This document shows, one piece after another, positions 27,713-38,765 of a stretch of DNA of 64,000 nucleotides. The translations under genes were made by a program, and so were the position numbers. Source of the stretch: Ichthyophis bannanicus (taxonomy: Eukaryota > Chordata > Amphibia > Gymnophiona > Ichthyophiidae); assembly GCA_033557465.1 (NCBI GenBank), contig CM066048.1, positions 13,678,305 to 13,742,304 on the forward strand. The letters run 5' to 3'. Every line of letters starts with the position of its first letter. The stretch's first letter is position 1. Below the pieces are notes generated by a model that was not told where the DNA came from, did no database searches, and was given only the letters and a program-made list of their open reading frames with translations.

Positions 27713-29216
27713 AGGCTGTCAGACGGCTGCCTGGGTGAGAATCTTCACAGTCTTGTCAAGTGCATATATCTATATGATTTGCAAGGTATTGTGGGCAATG
27801 TAGTTCATTCACACCAGACACAGCTGCTGACAATAATTTAGTTGTGCTCTTGGGTAAAGCCAATAAGATATTTATTTATGGGGTTATTTCTCCCAACACA
27901 GATATGCTTGGTAGCACATAAATTAGGTTACTTGCTTTCAGTGTTAACTTGGAAAAACAAAGTTAAAATCAGGAAAACAACAAATGAAAAGCCACAAAGC
28001 AAGAAACAAACTGTTCTTTTCAGGTTAACTTCTGATTACTTCCCACATAGATACAGAAGTGATTCTCTCCTAGCTCACAAGCAATTAGGTAAGGCTTAAT
28101 TGCTAGCAGTTACCAGCTGAAACCCCTTAGCTGGCTTGCCTTCCACTGTGTGGGTCAAATCCTGCTTCAGGAGCTTTTCTGAGTAGATTAAAGAACAAAT
28201 TTGTATTTCTTTGTGATGGTTGCTGTACTTTATAACAGAAAGTTACCAACGGAGTTTAGATAGAGAGCAGTCCATATAAACAGGATCCTCATCTGCTATT
28301 ATTCCCCCTTGTTCAACAAGCATGGGTTCAATATCATGGATTGGCACAGATGAATCTCTCAATGGAGCATTTTCAGGAGAATACTTGTTTCCCTGCTGTC
28401 TTTCAAGGTTATAGCTAGGGCATAGATCAGTGTTCATACCTGAGCTTCCATTGCTGCTAGAGTTCCTCTCTATATAGCCTGGCCAGTATGTAGTCCAGTT
28501 CTTATGTCCAGCCTTCCAATCCAGATCCCTGGACACTGGATCTCTCTTCACATACCTTCTGGCACAGGTCTTAGGGTCCCTTCCACGTGCAGCCGTCTCC
28601 CTCACAGGTAGCCTCTGGTGATTCCTAGCTCTGCAGCACCATTCCTCTGGCTTTCCCCAGTCCAATGGTGTATGCTGGCCCTTGGAATACCTCCCAGTAT
28701 ACGTACTGCTTTGGACTCTTCTAGACCTCTCAAAGGCTTTTCTCTTCCTTCTTCCAAAGGCTCTCTTTCCCTCTCTGTCCGTCCGGTTTGGCTTCTGCTT
28801 CTGATGATCCTTCAGATGAAACTGATGATCAAACTCAAGCTGATTCTCAGGATACTGAGGACAATTCTCTGGATATCCAAGGTGATCATGAAGATGGTCA
28901 TCTGTAGAATAAACTCTACTCTTATTCTGCTTAGATGAGTGCTCCTCCCTAACACAGCGCAGCTGTGCTGAATCAGGCCTTGCCCTTTGAGATGAGTGTT
29001 CCATCCTAGCACAGCGCAGCTGTGCTGAATCAAGCCCTGCCCTTTGCAATGAGTGCTTGGGGATTACCTCATAGCCCTTTTGATTGAACACACGTTTTCT
29101 CACTTCAGCTCCTCTCATGGCTGTTGGAAACCTGGTGCATTCTGGGACTGGTAGTTTTTTATGGCAAAATTCTGTTTTCTCATTTTTACCAGCACTGACA
29201 GGTTGCTTGTTCAGAG
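27713..29216 (-). mobile_element. LTR-like insertion X1 with an ORF, flanked by ACAC
   Basis: The four bases ACAC flank it on both sides (27709-27712, 29217-29220), and removing it rejoins the L2 endonuclease. On the minus strand it has an ORF starting about 100 bp from its start, an AATAAA (complement of 27871-27876), and then about 158 bp to its end. This matches the layout of the LTR-like insertion X2 at 61119-62577. The ends are not TG...CA, so solo-LTR status is uncertain. 27877-28242 is non-coding. Confidence 0.5.
28243..29118 (-). CDS. Unrecognised ORF in LTR-like insertion X1
   Basis: 291 codons from the ATG at 29118; the frame is open upstream to 29220 without ATG. I do not recognise the protein. 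It is basic and low in hydrophobic residues in the middle (ERSRRVQSSTYTGRYSKGQ), has two near-identical units (SAQLRCAR/VR followed by EHSS), and an acidic C-terminus (IADEDPVYMDCSL). The order ORF, AATAAA, end, and the tail motif with PV...M-C-L resemble the ORF of insertion X2. It could be an LTR-borne accessory protein or a chance open frame; the repeated unit argues for real coding history. Confidence 0.4.
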   Translation of the reverse strand: MRGAEVRKRVFNQKGYEVIPKHSLQRAGLDSAQLRCARMEHSSQRARPDSAQLRCVREEHSSKQNKSRVYSTDDHLHDHLGYPENCPQYPENQLEFDHQFHLKDHQKQKPNRTDREGKRAFGRRKRKAFERSRRVQSSTYTGRYSKGQHTPLDWGKPEEWCCRARNHQRLPVRETAARGRDPKTCARRYVKRDPVSRDLDWKAGHKNWTTYWPGYIERNSSSNGSSGMNTDLCPSYNLERQQGNKYSPENAPLRDSSVPIHDIEPMLVEQGGIIADEDPVYMDCSLSKLRW

Positions 29217-29220
29217 ACAC

Positions 29221-30040
29221 TTCACCTTTTCTATAGCTCCTTCCTGAGCTATGATAAGCTTCCTTATCTCAAGGCATATTGCTATGTTTCTGTTTTCAAC
29301 TTTGAGAATGTCTATTCCATCATGGTTGCTACATATGCTGGGTGAAACGTTTAGTTCTTCTTTGGTAATTGCAAGAATTCCACCACCTCTTTTATTGTCC
29401 CTAGTACAATTAAAGAGGCTGTATCCTTGGACTTTTAGCTGGTTCATGAGGACATTATCAGCGTCAGAGAGCCAGGTTTCTGTGATACATAGGGTGTCTG
29501 GTTTCTCGTCTATGATGAGGTCCTGGATGAGTGGGATTTAGTTTCTTATGGATCTACTGTTAGTTAGAATAAATCTTAGTGGGGTAGGTAATAGTGTGCT
29601 GTTTTGGAGTGTGCTTAATGATGTATTTATGTGTATTAGTCTGTGGTTTGGCCTGTACTGGTTTAGGGTGGGCCCTCTAGAGGGTGGATTTCTATGAAGC
29701 ATGATGTGTTGGTTTTGTCTGGGATGGTAGAAGAGGGTGGGGATGGGGAAGGATTAGTGTGGATCATCTGTGGGGGAGAGGTCTTTGAGTATTCGAGTGG
29801 ATATGAGTAGAAGGCTGTTCCACTGTCCATTGTGTCCTGTGTTTGTTCTTGTTGAGGCTCAGTTATAGTTTAATCGGTATGCAATGATTATGCAATCAAA
29901 TATAATTAACCAAAGGATCAAGCAAATAGATCTGCTTGGGCAGGGTACAAAATGATTGTGTGATGTTTAAATGACATATCGGAATACAAGGGTATTTGAC
30001 TAATATCTGCCAGCTTCGAATAAGGGATAATAGCAAGATG
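29221..30040 (-). pseudogene. L2 LINE 5' part (endonuclease N-terminus and leader)
   Basis: 29447-29221 (minus) encodes LFNCTRDNKRGGGILAITKEELNV, the N-terminal L2 endonuclease. 29550-30040 is decayed upstream sequence without a clear ORF. It joins the endonuclease piece at 27143-27708 across insertion X1. Confidence 0.7.
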
Positions 30041-30044
30041 GTAC

Positions 30045-30512
30045 TTGTCTTAGATGCAAGTTGTGTTAAATGGAAGATATAGCATTATGTCATCAGCATA
30101 GATGGCATATCTAACTTGGAATTTTTTGATTATTTGGCATAATGGTTGAATATATATCTTCAAACAATAGAGCGGATAGAGTAGATCCTTGAGGGAGACC
30201 TTATTTCTGATTATAGGAGTTAGAACAGTGTTAGTCAATTCTAACTTTGTTGTGTACGGTCTGTTAGGTATGAGGTAAACCATTTTATCATAGTGCCATA
30301 TAAGCCAATTTGTTGTAACCTTTGAATTAGCATGCTATATTTACTAGAATCAAAGGCTGCTGCGATATTTAGAAAGATTAGTATGAATGCCTGATTGGAA
30401 CTGTCTATTCCTTTTATAAAGTTATTGAATAAAGCTAGTAACAATGTTTCTGTACTGTGGTATGATCTAAAACCATATTGATGGTCATCTACGGGAGCAT
30501 GTTGTTCAATAT
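30045..30512 (-). pseudogene. L2 LINE RT fragment (copy d)
   Basis: 30444-30241 (minus) carries ALFNNFIKGIDSSNQAFILIFLNIAAAFDSSKY, and 30283-30050 carries RYAIYADDIMLYLPF. This is the finger/palm part of an L2 RT, different in sequence from copy b and possibly the missing upstream half of copy a. Confidence 0.7.
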
Positions 30513-31335
30513 TTATTTAATTTTATTTACTTCTCTTATATTTTATTTATTTTATTTATTTAACAGTATTTCTAAACCGCCTTATCATAATAATCAAGGT
30601 GGTATCACAGCAAACAATCTGGTAGTGTGAGTGTGTTATCCATGCAGTGAGGGTGGAGATTTCGTTGGGTGTGTGTTGTGTTATGTGCTAGATTGGTTTG
30701 AGCTATGTACAATGTGGGCTATATACAGTGGTGCTAAAAACATTTTATATACATATAGTGTTAGGCGGTAACGTGTGCTGCTATACAGTTCCTTCGTTTA
30801 TGTGATGTGTCCATAGTGTTCTATGAACAGCATGGTTTTCAGCTGTTTTCTGAAGTCCTTGAGGTCTGTAGTTGCCCTCAAATCATCCGGTAGTTTGTTC
30901 CATATTGTTGGGGCAGCCATGGAGAGTGCTCTGTCTGTTGTGTCCTTGCGTGTGTGTTTGTATTCACTTGGGGTGCTGACTCGGTTGTGTGTTTGTTTTC
31001 TTCTAGGACGTGTGCTGGTGTCTGGTTGTATGAGGGTGTGCAGGCTGTTGGCTGATGTTTGCTGTTTTATCTTAAATATGTTTATAATAGTTTTGTATCT
31101 GATGCGTGCATCAATTGGAAGCCAGTGTAAGTCCTTTAAGGTGGGTGTGATGTGCTCCTGTCTTGCAGTTCCGAATATGATTCGTGCTGCGGTGTTTTGT
31201 GCCAGTTGGAGTGGTTTGATGGCTTGTTTCGGTAGTCCAAGGTATATCAGATTGCAGAAGTCCAGTAGAGGGGTTATCAGTGCTTGACAGACGGTACGGA
31301 AGTGTTCTGGGGCGAGGAATGGTTTCAGTCTCCTG
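30513..31335 (-). pseudogene. L2 LINE RT C-terminus and 3' end (copy e)
   Basis: The tail (tttattttatttatttaacag...ctaaaccgcc) is at 30530-30585. The minus strand then encodes a decayed L2 C-terminus (ITPTLKDLHWLPIDARIRYK, NKLPDDLRATTDLKDFRKQLK) up to 31335. A plus-strand open frame at 30823-31287 is only the antisense of this. Confidence 0.75.
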
Positions 31336-33997
31336 ATGAACCGCGCTATTAAAATCAGTGCGGTTTACAATTGAACAAAAAAAACATACTGCAATGTCAC
31401 ACGACAATTGAGTTTTTACATTGAACATGGACGAGATAACCTGGAGGTAACAGGGGTAACTAATTACAGAGTAATTATTCATGGAGTATGGTGAGAAATT
31501 ATACATATAGTATGGTGAGAAATTATACATATAATATAGCTTGGTTTCAACATATTTATAAGAGGTTTAATCAATAAGATGTGTGATCAGTACCAATAAT
31601 AAATAAGAGAGGGGATATGGTGGTAGAGCTAGTCATTTTCTTTATGGTATTGGATTTTGGGTGGGGTGGAGTAGGGTGTAGGATATGAGGATGGGTGGTT
31701 GTTTCTGGGATTGGATTCTGGGTAATGGATGAGGAAAAGGTGTTGTTTGAGGGCTTTTCTAAATGACAATAGGTCTGGGGTGGAACGGAGCTCAGTGGGG
31801 AGGGCATTTTAGGTCATGGGTGCAAATAGGGAGAAGGCTCTATTGGCAGTAGCCTTTTTGCACTTAGTTAGAATGTTGGGGATCTCTAGAGTGTTTGCTT
31901 AATTAGATCTCCTGATCCTGTTGAACGGCCGTCTTTGAATGAGTTTGCTGATGGGTGAGGTGATCTGGTTCCTTAGGGCTTTGAATGTTAGTACTAGGGA
32001 CTTATACTGGATTCTAGCCTGAAGTGGAAGCCAGTGGAGATCCATCATGACTGGGGTTATATGTTTAGCTCTTGATGTACCTGCAAGTACCCTTGCTGCA
32101 GCATTCATTGTAGGCGAAGAGGTCCTAGTGTTGACTGAGGGAGGCCATGAAGGATAATATTTGCAAAGTCTAGATGTGGGAGCACCAAGGCTTGGAAGAT
32201 AGTTCGGTAGTCATTAAAGTCCAATAGGGGGGCGCAGGTGACGTAGTATCTGGACCTTATGGTAAATTGCTTTCGTGATGTTCTTCACATGTGTAAACAT
32301 GTCGAGTCGTTGGTCAAGCGTGATGCCGAGATAGCGGATAGTTGATTTGGCTATCAACTCAATATTGTTTACTTTTAATGTGGGGGGTGGGGAGAACATC
32401 TGGTTCTTGGTGAGGAATAAGACATCTGTTTTACTATGGTTGATCCTTAAATTTTGTGTTGTAAGCCATTGTGATACAGCTTCAAAGCAGCTTGATATAG
32501 GTAAAAAGTCAGGTTGATCAATCAAGAATGGTGTGTAGATTAGGACGTCGTCTGCGTAGACTAGGCACTGGATGTTGAAGAAGCGGATTAGGGTACAAAT
32601 TGGTTGCATATATATGTTGAACATTAATGCAGATAGGGATGAACCCTGAGGTACACCTTGATTGAGAGGGAATGGGTCAGAAGTCATGGGACCTGTTCTG
32701 ACTTGTTGCCATCTGTTAGATAGGTAGGACTTGCACCATGCTATAGCTGAGCCTTGTATTCCTTTCTCCACAAGACGGAGTATCAGAGTTTCATGGTTGA
32801 CTGAATCAAAGGCTGCAGCAATATCCATGAAAATGAGGACAAATCCCTGGCGGATGTTATCAAGTCCTGTAACTACATCATTGAAGAGAGTTGTGAGGAT
32901 GGTGTCGACACCATGAGCTTCTCTGAAGCCATGTTGAGATGGATCCAGTGGAGCTACATCGTCAATATGTTGTTGGATTTGTCGTTGAACTACCTTTTCA
33001 ATGATTTTGGCGAGTAGGGGGATGCTTGATATTAGGCGAAAGGATTCAACTTTGGAGGAATCAAGTTTGTTGTTTTTTAATAATGGGCGGATTGAAGTAA
33101 ATTTCAGGCTTTGTGGGAAAGATCCTATGGAGAGGGATTGGTTTGTGATTCTGCTTATAGCGGGACTAAGTTCTTGGCGTAATTCTTTGATCCAACTAGC
33201 TGGACATGGGTCACTAGGGGCAGTGGTAAGATTAATGGATGTGATAATATCTTGTATTTCTTTGTTGGATACTTTGCAAAATTTGAGTAGAGGGGTTTTA
33301 CATGTAGTAGAGGAGATTGTGCAGGTTGATAACTTGTTGGCTTAGATTATCTTTGATTGTAGGTAGTTTGCATAATCTTGTGGGTGAGGCATAGTTGTTT
33401 GGGCGGGAGCTGGGTCACCTGTTAGGGACTTAACTATGCTGAACAGATCATGGGGTTTGTTAAACGATCGCTTTAGAATATCTGCATGGTATTGTTTTCT
33501 TTTTTCCATCATCATTGCTCGATGAGATTGTAGATAAGAGGTGTATGTACGTAGAGATTCAGGGGACCGGGCGTGGCGCCAGTGTCTCTCTAGTTTACGT
33601 AAGTGAAGGAGCGACGCTCTAAGGTCATTGGTGTACCATGGAGCATGTTCTCGCTTCTTGATGTTTATTCTTGTGGTTGGAAGGGAGGCAGCTGTTTTAA
33701 GGGCGTGGTCCCAGTTGGAAACTAGTTTATCTGGGTCAGATAGTGTGATAATAAGGCGAGGTAAGATTTCCTCAAGGGCTTTATCCTTAACAAAAGGCTT
33801 AAAACGTGTAGATAGAGAGCTCGGTGGGGCTTGTGCCTTGATAGTGCTGTTAGTCTGATGGATGGTGGGTATCTGAAATGTGATAAGATCATGATCAGAC
33901 CAGGGTACTGAAGTTATTGATGTGGTTTTGAAGTTGATTATGGTTTTGAAGTTGATTATGGACAGGTTTCTCAATGACTTTGGTCTGGAAGATGAGA
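31336..33997 (-). pseudogene. L2 LINE (copy f): endonuclease C-terminus through RT to 3' end
   Basis: The longest continuous L2 here. 33974-33342 (minus): VPWSDHDLITF then a linker with HAPWYTNDLRASLLHLRKLERHW. 32828-32214: MDIAAAFDSVNHETLILRL, GVPQGSSLSALMFNIYMQP, CLVYADDVLIYTP (catalytic YADD) and YLGITLDQRL. 32108-31899: the LHWLPLQARIQYKSLVL block. Its 3' end near 31340 (accgcgctattaaaatcagtgcgg) lacks the usual A-rich tail. 5' truncated at 33997. Several stops and shifts. Confidence 0.82.
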
Positions 33998-34192
33998 GGC
34001 AGCTGTTGGCAGCTTCCGGTGGTTCAGTTTATTGCTGGGGGTTCCACTGTATTTCTCCTGTTTTAGGCTTTGTATCCTAGGTGGTGTTTAAAGTTGAAAT
34101 AAGATTAGCTTAAAAAAGGGGAAAAAACAGTACTGAAGAGAGTTTTTTGCATTCTTTGAAAGCTGACGTGATTAACTGAGGTGCTAGCGGAG
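33998..34192 (+). mobile_element. DIRS-G 3' region, middle piece
   Basis: Resembles the region between ICR and right ITR of DIRS-A ('gctagcgg.g' followed by T/G-rich sequence). It begins with ggcagctgtt (33998-34007), which also occurs at 10897-10906 just before the L2 cluster. It ends where DIRS-C begins, and 51881 onward continues it. Assignment is inference from junctions. Confidence 0.45.
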
Positions 34193-34365
34193 AAGATTAA
34201 ATTAGACTTACCTGCTAATTGTAATTCCTGGAGGAACTCCAGTCTAGTCCCGGAATCTCTGGGGTTGTCAACCTCATCCAGCAGCTTTAGAGACTGAGAA
34301 ACTTCAGTGTTGTGATGTCACAAGTATATAAGGGCTGGCACCGCCTCCTCACACCAGTTTACCTA
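34193..34365 (-). repeat. DIRS-C 3' inverted terminal repeat
   Basis: Reverse complement of 51736-51880 over its inner part. It carries TGATGTCA (34313-34320) and a TATA-like tatataag (34325-34332). In element sense the outer edge reads aattagCAGGTAAGTctaatt (complement of 34201-34219), a hairpin with a consensus splice donor. Confidence 0.88.
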
Positions 34366-34777
34366 TTGACAAAGCAGACTCACCGGAGCAACAAGTAACG
34401 AATTGCAGTATTTAAACAACCGCCTAACTGAACTATAAAGGTCTGCCAATCCAACTATCCACAAGACCCTTGCGGATCGTACGCCATGAGATCCCCTGTC
34501 CAGCACCCTACCACATGGAACACTGACTCCCATGCCCTGCCATGTGAAAATCTGCTTTAGCATGCACTCCGACCCCCAAGAGAACTGAAAGCGTTGCTTA
34601 CCAGTAATACAGTTCCTGCTTCAGGCCACAGTACACTAACAAGATAAGGCGGGACACGGGACTAGACTGGAGTTCCTCCAGGAACTACAATTAGCAAGTA
34701 AGTCTAATTTAATCTTCCTGATCGTCCCTCCAGTCTAGTCCCGGAATCTCTGGGGATGTATCAGAGCAGTAATTACA
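34366..34777 (-). repeat. DIRS-C 3' UTR with internal complementary region (34660-34765)
   Basis: The ICR reads, on the plus strand, 'gggactagactggagttcctccaggaactacaattagcaagtaagtctaatttaatcttcctgatcgtccctccagtctagtcccgg'. One half matches the outer edge of each ITR. The rest (34366-34659) is non-coding. Confidence 0.8.
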
Positions 34778-36239
34778 TTAACGGGAGGGTCCTGCTAAAC
34801 CGGCCTGAAGCACAGCCGATCCAAAACAGGAGTCTCTGTCTGCCTGCACATCCAGACGGTAATGCTTCACAAAAGTATGTAGTGACAACCAAGTAGCCGC
34901 TTTACAGATGTCCACCGCCGGCACCAAGCCACATTCCGCCCAAGACGCCGCTTGTGCTCTAGTGGAATGAGCCCGCAGCCCTTCCGGTACCATGCGACCA
35001 TGTAGAATGTAAGCTGATGCAATCGCCTCCTTTATCCAACGAGCAATTGAACCTTTCGAGGCCGCCTCCCCGTGTCTGAGCCCCGCGAACAGTATGAAAA
35101 GCCTGTCTGAGTTACGGAAGGACACTCTTCTAGCAACATACTTCTTCAACGCCCGGCGGATATCCAAACTATGAAGTTGGTCCGCCACCGGACTTTTATC
35201 TTTAACTCGAAACACGGGCAACGACATCACCTGGTTCAAATGAAACACTGAGACCACCTTAGGTAAGAACGATGGAACTGGTCTCAACACTACCTTCGAA
35301 TCGTAGAAAGACAGAAAGGGTTTCCTACAGGACAGCGCTTGTAACTCCGAAACTTGCCTAGCCAAGGCAATGGCTACTAAAAACACTACCTTCAGCTTAA
35401 GATCTTTCAAGGAAGCCTCCCCCAAGGGCTCAAAAGGCGCTCTGCCTAAGGCCTTCAAGACTAATGGTAGATCCCATGCCGGAACTATACGCGTACGCGG
35501 CGGCCGGAGAAGAACTACCGCCTTCAAAAAACGCTTAACATCCGCATGACTTCCCAGCGAGCTGCCTTGCACCTTCCCCCTATAGCAGGCTAAAGCCGCC
35601 AACTGCACCTTTAGGGAAGCTGCCGCTAGGCCCTTCTGAAAACCATCCTGCAAGAAAGATAGAATCTGCGGAACCGACGCCTTCAAAGGAACACCAGTCC
35701 CTCTCCGCACACCAAGCCTCAAAGACGCGCCACACTCTGACGTACGCCAAGGAAGTAGACTTCCGCCTCGCCTTCAGCAAGGTAGTAATCACTGCCGCCG
35801 AATAACCTCTCGCTTTCAACCTTGCCCTCTCAAGAGCCAGGCTGTAAGCGAGAATCGATCCACCTGGGGCATGCAGAGAGGTCCCTGGGTGAGAAGGTCC
35901 TCGCGAACAGGAAGCTTCCAGGACTGCCCCACCAACAGTCTGACCAAGTCCACGTACCAAGGCCTTCTTGGCCAATCCGGAGCAATTAGAACCACTCGAC
36001 CCTTGTGCCGCTCTATGCTCTGTAGAACCCGCCCGATCAACACCCACGGCGGAAAAACATACAGCAGCTGCCCCTCTGGCCACTTTTGAATGAGAGCGTC
36101 TAGGCCTTCCGCCATCCTCTCCTTCCTTCTGCTGAAGAACCGATTGACCTTTGCAGACTGAAAGGTCGCCATGAGATCCATTACTGGTGCCCCCCAGCGC
36201 TAAACCAACATCGCAAACACGTTGGGGTGCAGAACCCAC
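34778..36239 (-). pseudogene. DIRS-C tyrosine recombinase with one frameshift
   Basis: 36239-35580 holds the end of the overlapping-frame region and then RRKSTSLAYVRVWRVFEAWC. Near 35690 the frame shifts, and 35722-34778 holds the rest: ILSFLQDGFQKGLAAASLK, LAALACYRGKVQG, Arg in ALARQVSELQAL, AHSTRAQAASW (His and Arg), HTFVKHYRLDV (Tyr). The catalytic set is present but the frameshift breaks it. Tail LAGLAGPSR as in DIRS-A. Confidence 0.85.
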
Positions 36240-36816
36240 TCCCCCGGGTCCACCCTTACTCGACTCAGAAAGTTGGCCTCCACATTGTCTACTCCCGCGA
36301 CATGCGCTGCCGACAAGGCCACCAGATTCCTTTCAGCCCATTCGAACAAAACATCCACTTCGTCCTCCAGCACCACACTGCTGGTGCCTCCTTGTCGATT
36401 TATGTATGCTACCGCCGTTGCGTTGTCCAAGAACACCCGAATGGCTTTTCCCTGCAGAAAGGGGCACAACCGCTGGAGCGCCAGCGTCACTGCCCGCAAC
36501 TCCAGTCTGTTGATTGACCACAACCTTTCAATGTCGGACCACTGACCTTGCATCAGGTGCCCTTGACAATGAGCTTCCCAGCCGTACAGACTGGCATCCG
36601 TCGTTAGAGACACCCAAGCTGGAGCCTCCAACAACACCCCCTTCTCTAGCCATCCTGGTCTCAACCACCAACGCAGAGCCCGACGCGTGTGCGGAGGACA
36701 AGCCAACCTCTGGGACAGAGAGTCTTTTTGATGCAACCATCTTCTCAACAGAGCCTGCTGTAACGGCCTCATGTGGGCCCGTGCCCACGGCACCAACTCT
36801 AGCGTCGCCGCCATTG
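35816..36816 (-). pseudogene. DIRS-C RNase H and methyltransferase-like part of the RT ORF
   Basis: Starts at the nested-insertion junction (36816) with MAATLELVPWARAHMRPLQ. RNase H: LTTDASLYGWEAHC, INRLELRAV, FLDNATAVAYINRQGG, VDNVEANFLSR. A TAG at 36200-36202 interrupts before RWGAPVMDLMATF. The C-terminal region (YVFPPWVLIGRV) runs to the stop at 35816. Same frame before and after the TAG. Confidence 0.85.
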
Positions 36817-37084
36817 TCTTTATCTTTATCTTTATTCGGTTTCTTGATAAACCGCCTAAACCATAAGGCATCAAAGCGGTGTACAATAAATGGGCTGCAG
36901 GGAAGAAAGATAGAAAAGAACGCCATGGTATGACAGGAAAGAAAAGAAAAAGGAGAAGACCGGTAAGGGGGACTGTTGCTTCTGGAGGGAGATCTGCAAC
37001 TGTGAGTATTTACTTTTGGTAATTTTCTAAAAGGAATTCTTTGTATTAAAGCTAATTAATCTGTGATCCACTATTTTTGTTAAA

Positions 37085-37440
37085 TCAGTCAGGGCCTAGT
37101 AGCAGCAGTTTAAGTTTACATTTAAAACACAGAGGAGAACTCTCTGGTTACATTTCATACCCAGCAGAGAGCTTGTACTTTAAATTTAATAGTCACTCAG
37201 GGCCTAGTAACAGCAAAGTACTTTTAGTTTAAATTTAAAACACAGAAGAGAGCTTTCTGGTTACATTTGGAACCCAGCAGAGAGCTTGTAGTTTACATTT
37301 AATAGTCACTCAGGGCCTAGCATCAGCAAAGTTCTTTTAGCTTAAATTTACAACACAGAAAAGAGCTTTCTGGTTAAATTTAGAACCCAGCAGAGAGCTT
37401 GTACTTTAAATTTCATAAGAAGTTAGAGCCTAGTACCAGC
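37085..37440 (+). repeat. CR1 5' UTR tandem repeats, unit about 113 bp
   Basis: Three units and a partial, marked by gggcctag at 37092, 37200 and 37313 and by gagcctag at 37426, so the spacing is 108, 113 and 113 bp. Each unit contains 'cagcagagagcttgta' and 'tttaaatttaaaacacagaa'-like words. The position upstream of ORF1 suggests promoter monomers. Confidence 0.88.
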
Positions 37441-37529
37441 TAAGAGCTATAATTTATCCATAGTATAAATATCCATAGCAACCCTTAGTAAGTAAAGAAC
37501 TTAGATCTAAACACAAACTTAAAACTAAG

Positions 37530-38450
37530 ATGCAGATAGCAGTCCAGCAGCGGGATGGGGGCTTTCCAGTCTTTTGCATTGAGTGTCACATGTATGATTT
37601 TCTCCCAGTTGGTGAGAGGTCTTACGTGTGCACTAGGTGCAAGGAGCTCTTTGCTCTCAGGGAACGAGTCCGTTCTCTAGAGGCTAAAGTAGCAGACTTG
37701 GAAAGCATAAGACAGACAGAGAGGTACGTAGACGAGACCTACAGGGATATAGTCCTGAAGTCCCACCTCCAGTCTGGCAGCATCCCTGTTGCCATGGAGG
37801 AGAGAGGTCACGTGACAGGAGAGCATCACCCTGGTGTGGCAGGAAGTGATCCTGTAACTAGGACCTGTCCTCCAGGTGATGTAAAACCCTCTCGCACCGA
37901 GGAAGTTTCTCCAGGGCCATGTGCCCATGAGGGAAGGGTTAGGACAGCCGTTATAGTTGGTGATTCGATCATTAGGCATGTAGATAGCTGGGTGGCTGGT
38001 GGACGTGAGGATCGCCTGGTAACATGCCTGCCTGGTGCGAAGGTAGCGGACCTCACGCGCCACCTAGATAAGGTCTTAGATAGTGCTGTGGAGGAGTCTG
38101 CTGTCTTGGTACATGTTGGTACCAATGACATAGGAAAATGTGGTAGGGAGGTTCTGGAGGCTAAATTTAGGCTTTTAGGTAGGAAGTTGAAATCCAGAAC
38201 TTCTAGGGTAGCATTCTCCGAAATGCTTCCTGTTCCACGCGCAGGACCCAAAAGGCAGACAGAGCTCCGGAGTCTCAATGTGTGGATGAGACAATAGTGC
38301 AGAGATGAGGGGTTTGGATTTGTTAGGAACTGGGGAACATTCTGGGGAAAGGAGGGGCTCTTCCGAAGGGATGGGCTTCACCTTAACCGGGATGGAACCA
38401 GGCTGCTGGCATTAACCTTTAAAAAGGAGATAGAGCAGCTTTTAAACTAG
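37530..38450 (+). pseudogene. CR1 ORF1 (zinc-binding-like N-terminus, coiled coil, esterase-like domain), one stop
   Basis: ATG at 37530. N-terminus with paired Cys (CIECHMYDF...CTRCKELF), then a short coiled coil (LRERVRSLEAKVADLES). The C-terminal half is an SGNH/GDSL-type esterase-like domain: VIVGDSIIRHVD (block I), LVHVGTNDIGK (block III), and a DGLHLNRDG His motif near the end. TAG at 38295-38297 interrupts, probably from TGG, and the frame then continues to TAG 38448-38450. CR1 ORF1 proteins of this kind are thought to bind RNA and perhaps membranes. Confidence 0.85.
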
Positions 38451-38608
38451 ATATTAGGGGAAAGCCGACAGTCGCCCAAGAGCAGATGGTTCGGAAGAAT
38501 GTATCTTTGAAGGATACTACCAAAAGCAGAGAGGTTCCACAAAAGAGTAAAGTAGCCCAAATGCCCTCAAGTACGGAGCAGACAGAACTTAAAGATCCCA
38601 AATTACTC

Positions 38609-38626
38609 ATGTCTAACAGAAAAATT
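38609..38626 (+). repeat. 18-bp target-site duplication, left copy
   Basis: atgtctaacagaaaaatt here and at 44005-44022, flanking the L1 exactly. The repeat contains the ATG of CR1 ORF2. Confidence 0.95.
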
Positions 38627-38765
38627 GGGGGGCGGAGCTAGCCACTGAACAGAATGGACGCCTGAATTTTTGCTCCCGTTGCTGCCCAAGAATCCTGAAC
38701 ATATCCCGGTATTCCATTGAAGTTTGTACCCCCTACCTACATCAATAACACCGCAATACAGCTGG

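Noticed and set aside
30823..31287. 154-codon plus-strand open frame
   Set aside because: Exact antisense of an L2 RT C-terminus with clear homology on the minus strand.
36187..36545. Plus-strand open frames opposite the DIRS-C RNase H
   Set aside because: Antisense shadows of a recognised coding region on the minus strand.
37085..37440. CRISPR-like array
   Set aside because: The repeats are about 113 bp, contiguous and without spacers, inside a LINE 5' UTR in eukaryotic DNA.
37530..38450. Host GDSL/SGNH esterase gene
   Set aside because: The esterase-like domain follows tandem 5' repeats and precedes a CR1 ORF2; it is CR1 ORF1, not a host enzyme.
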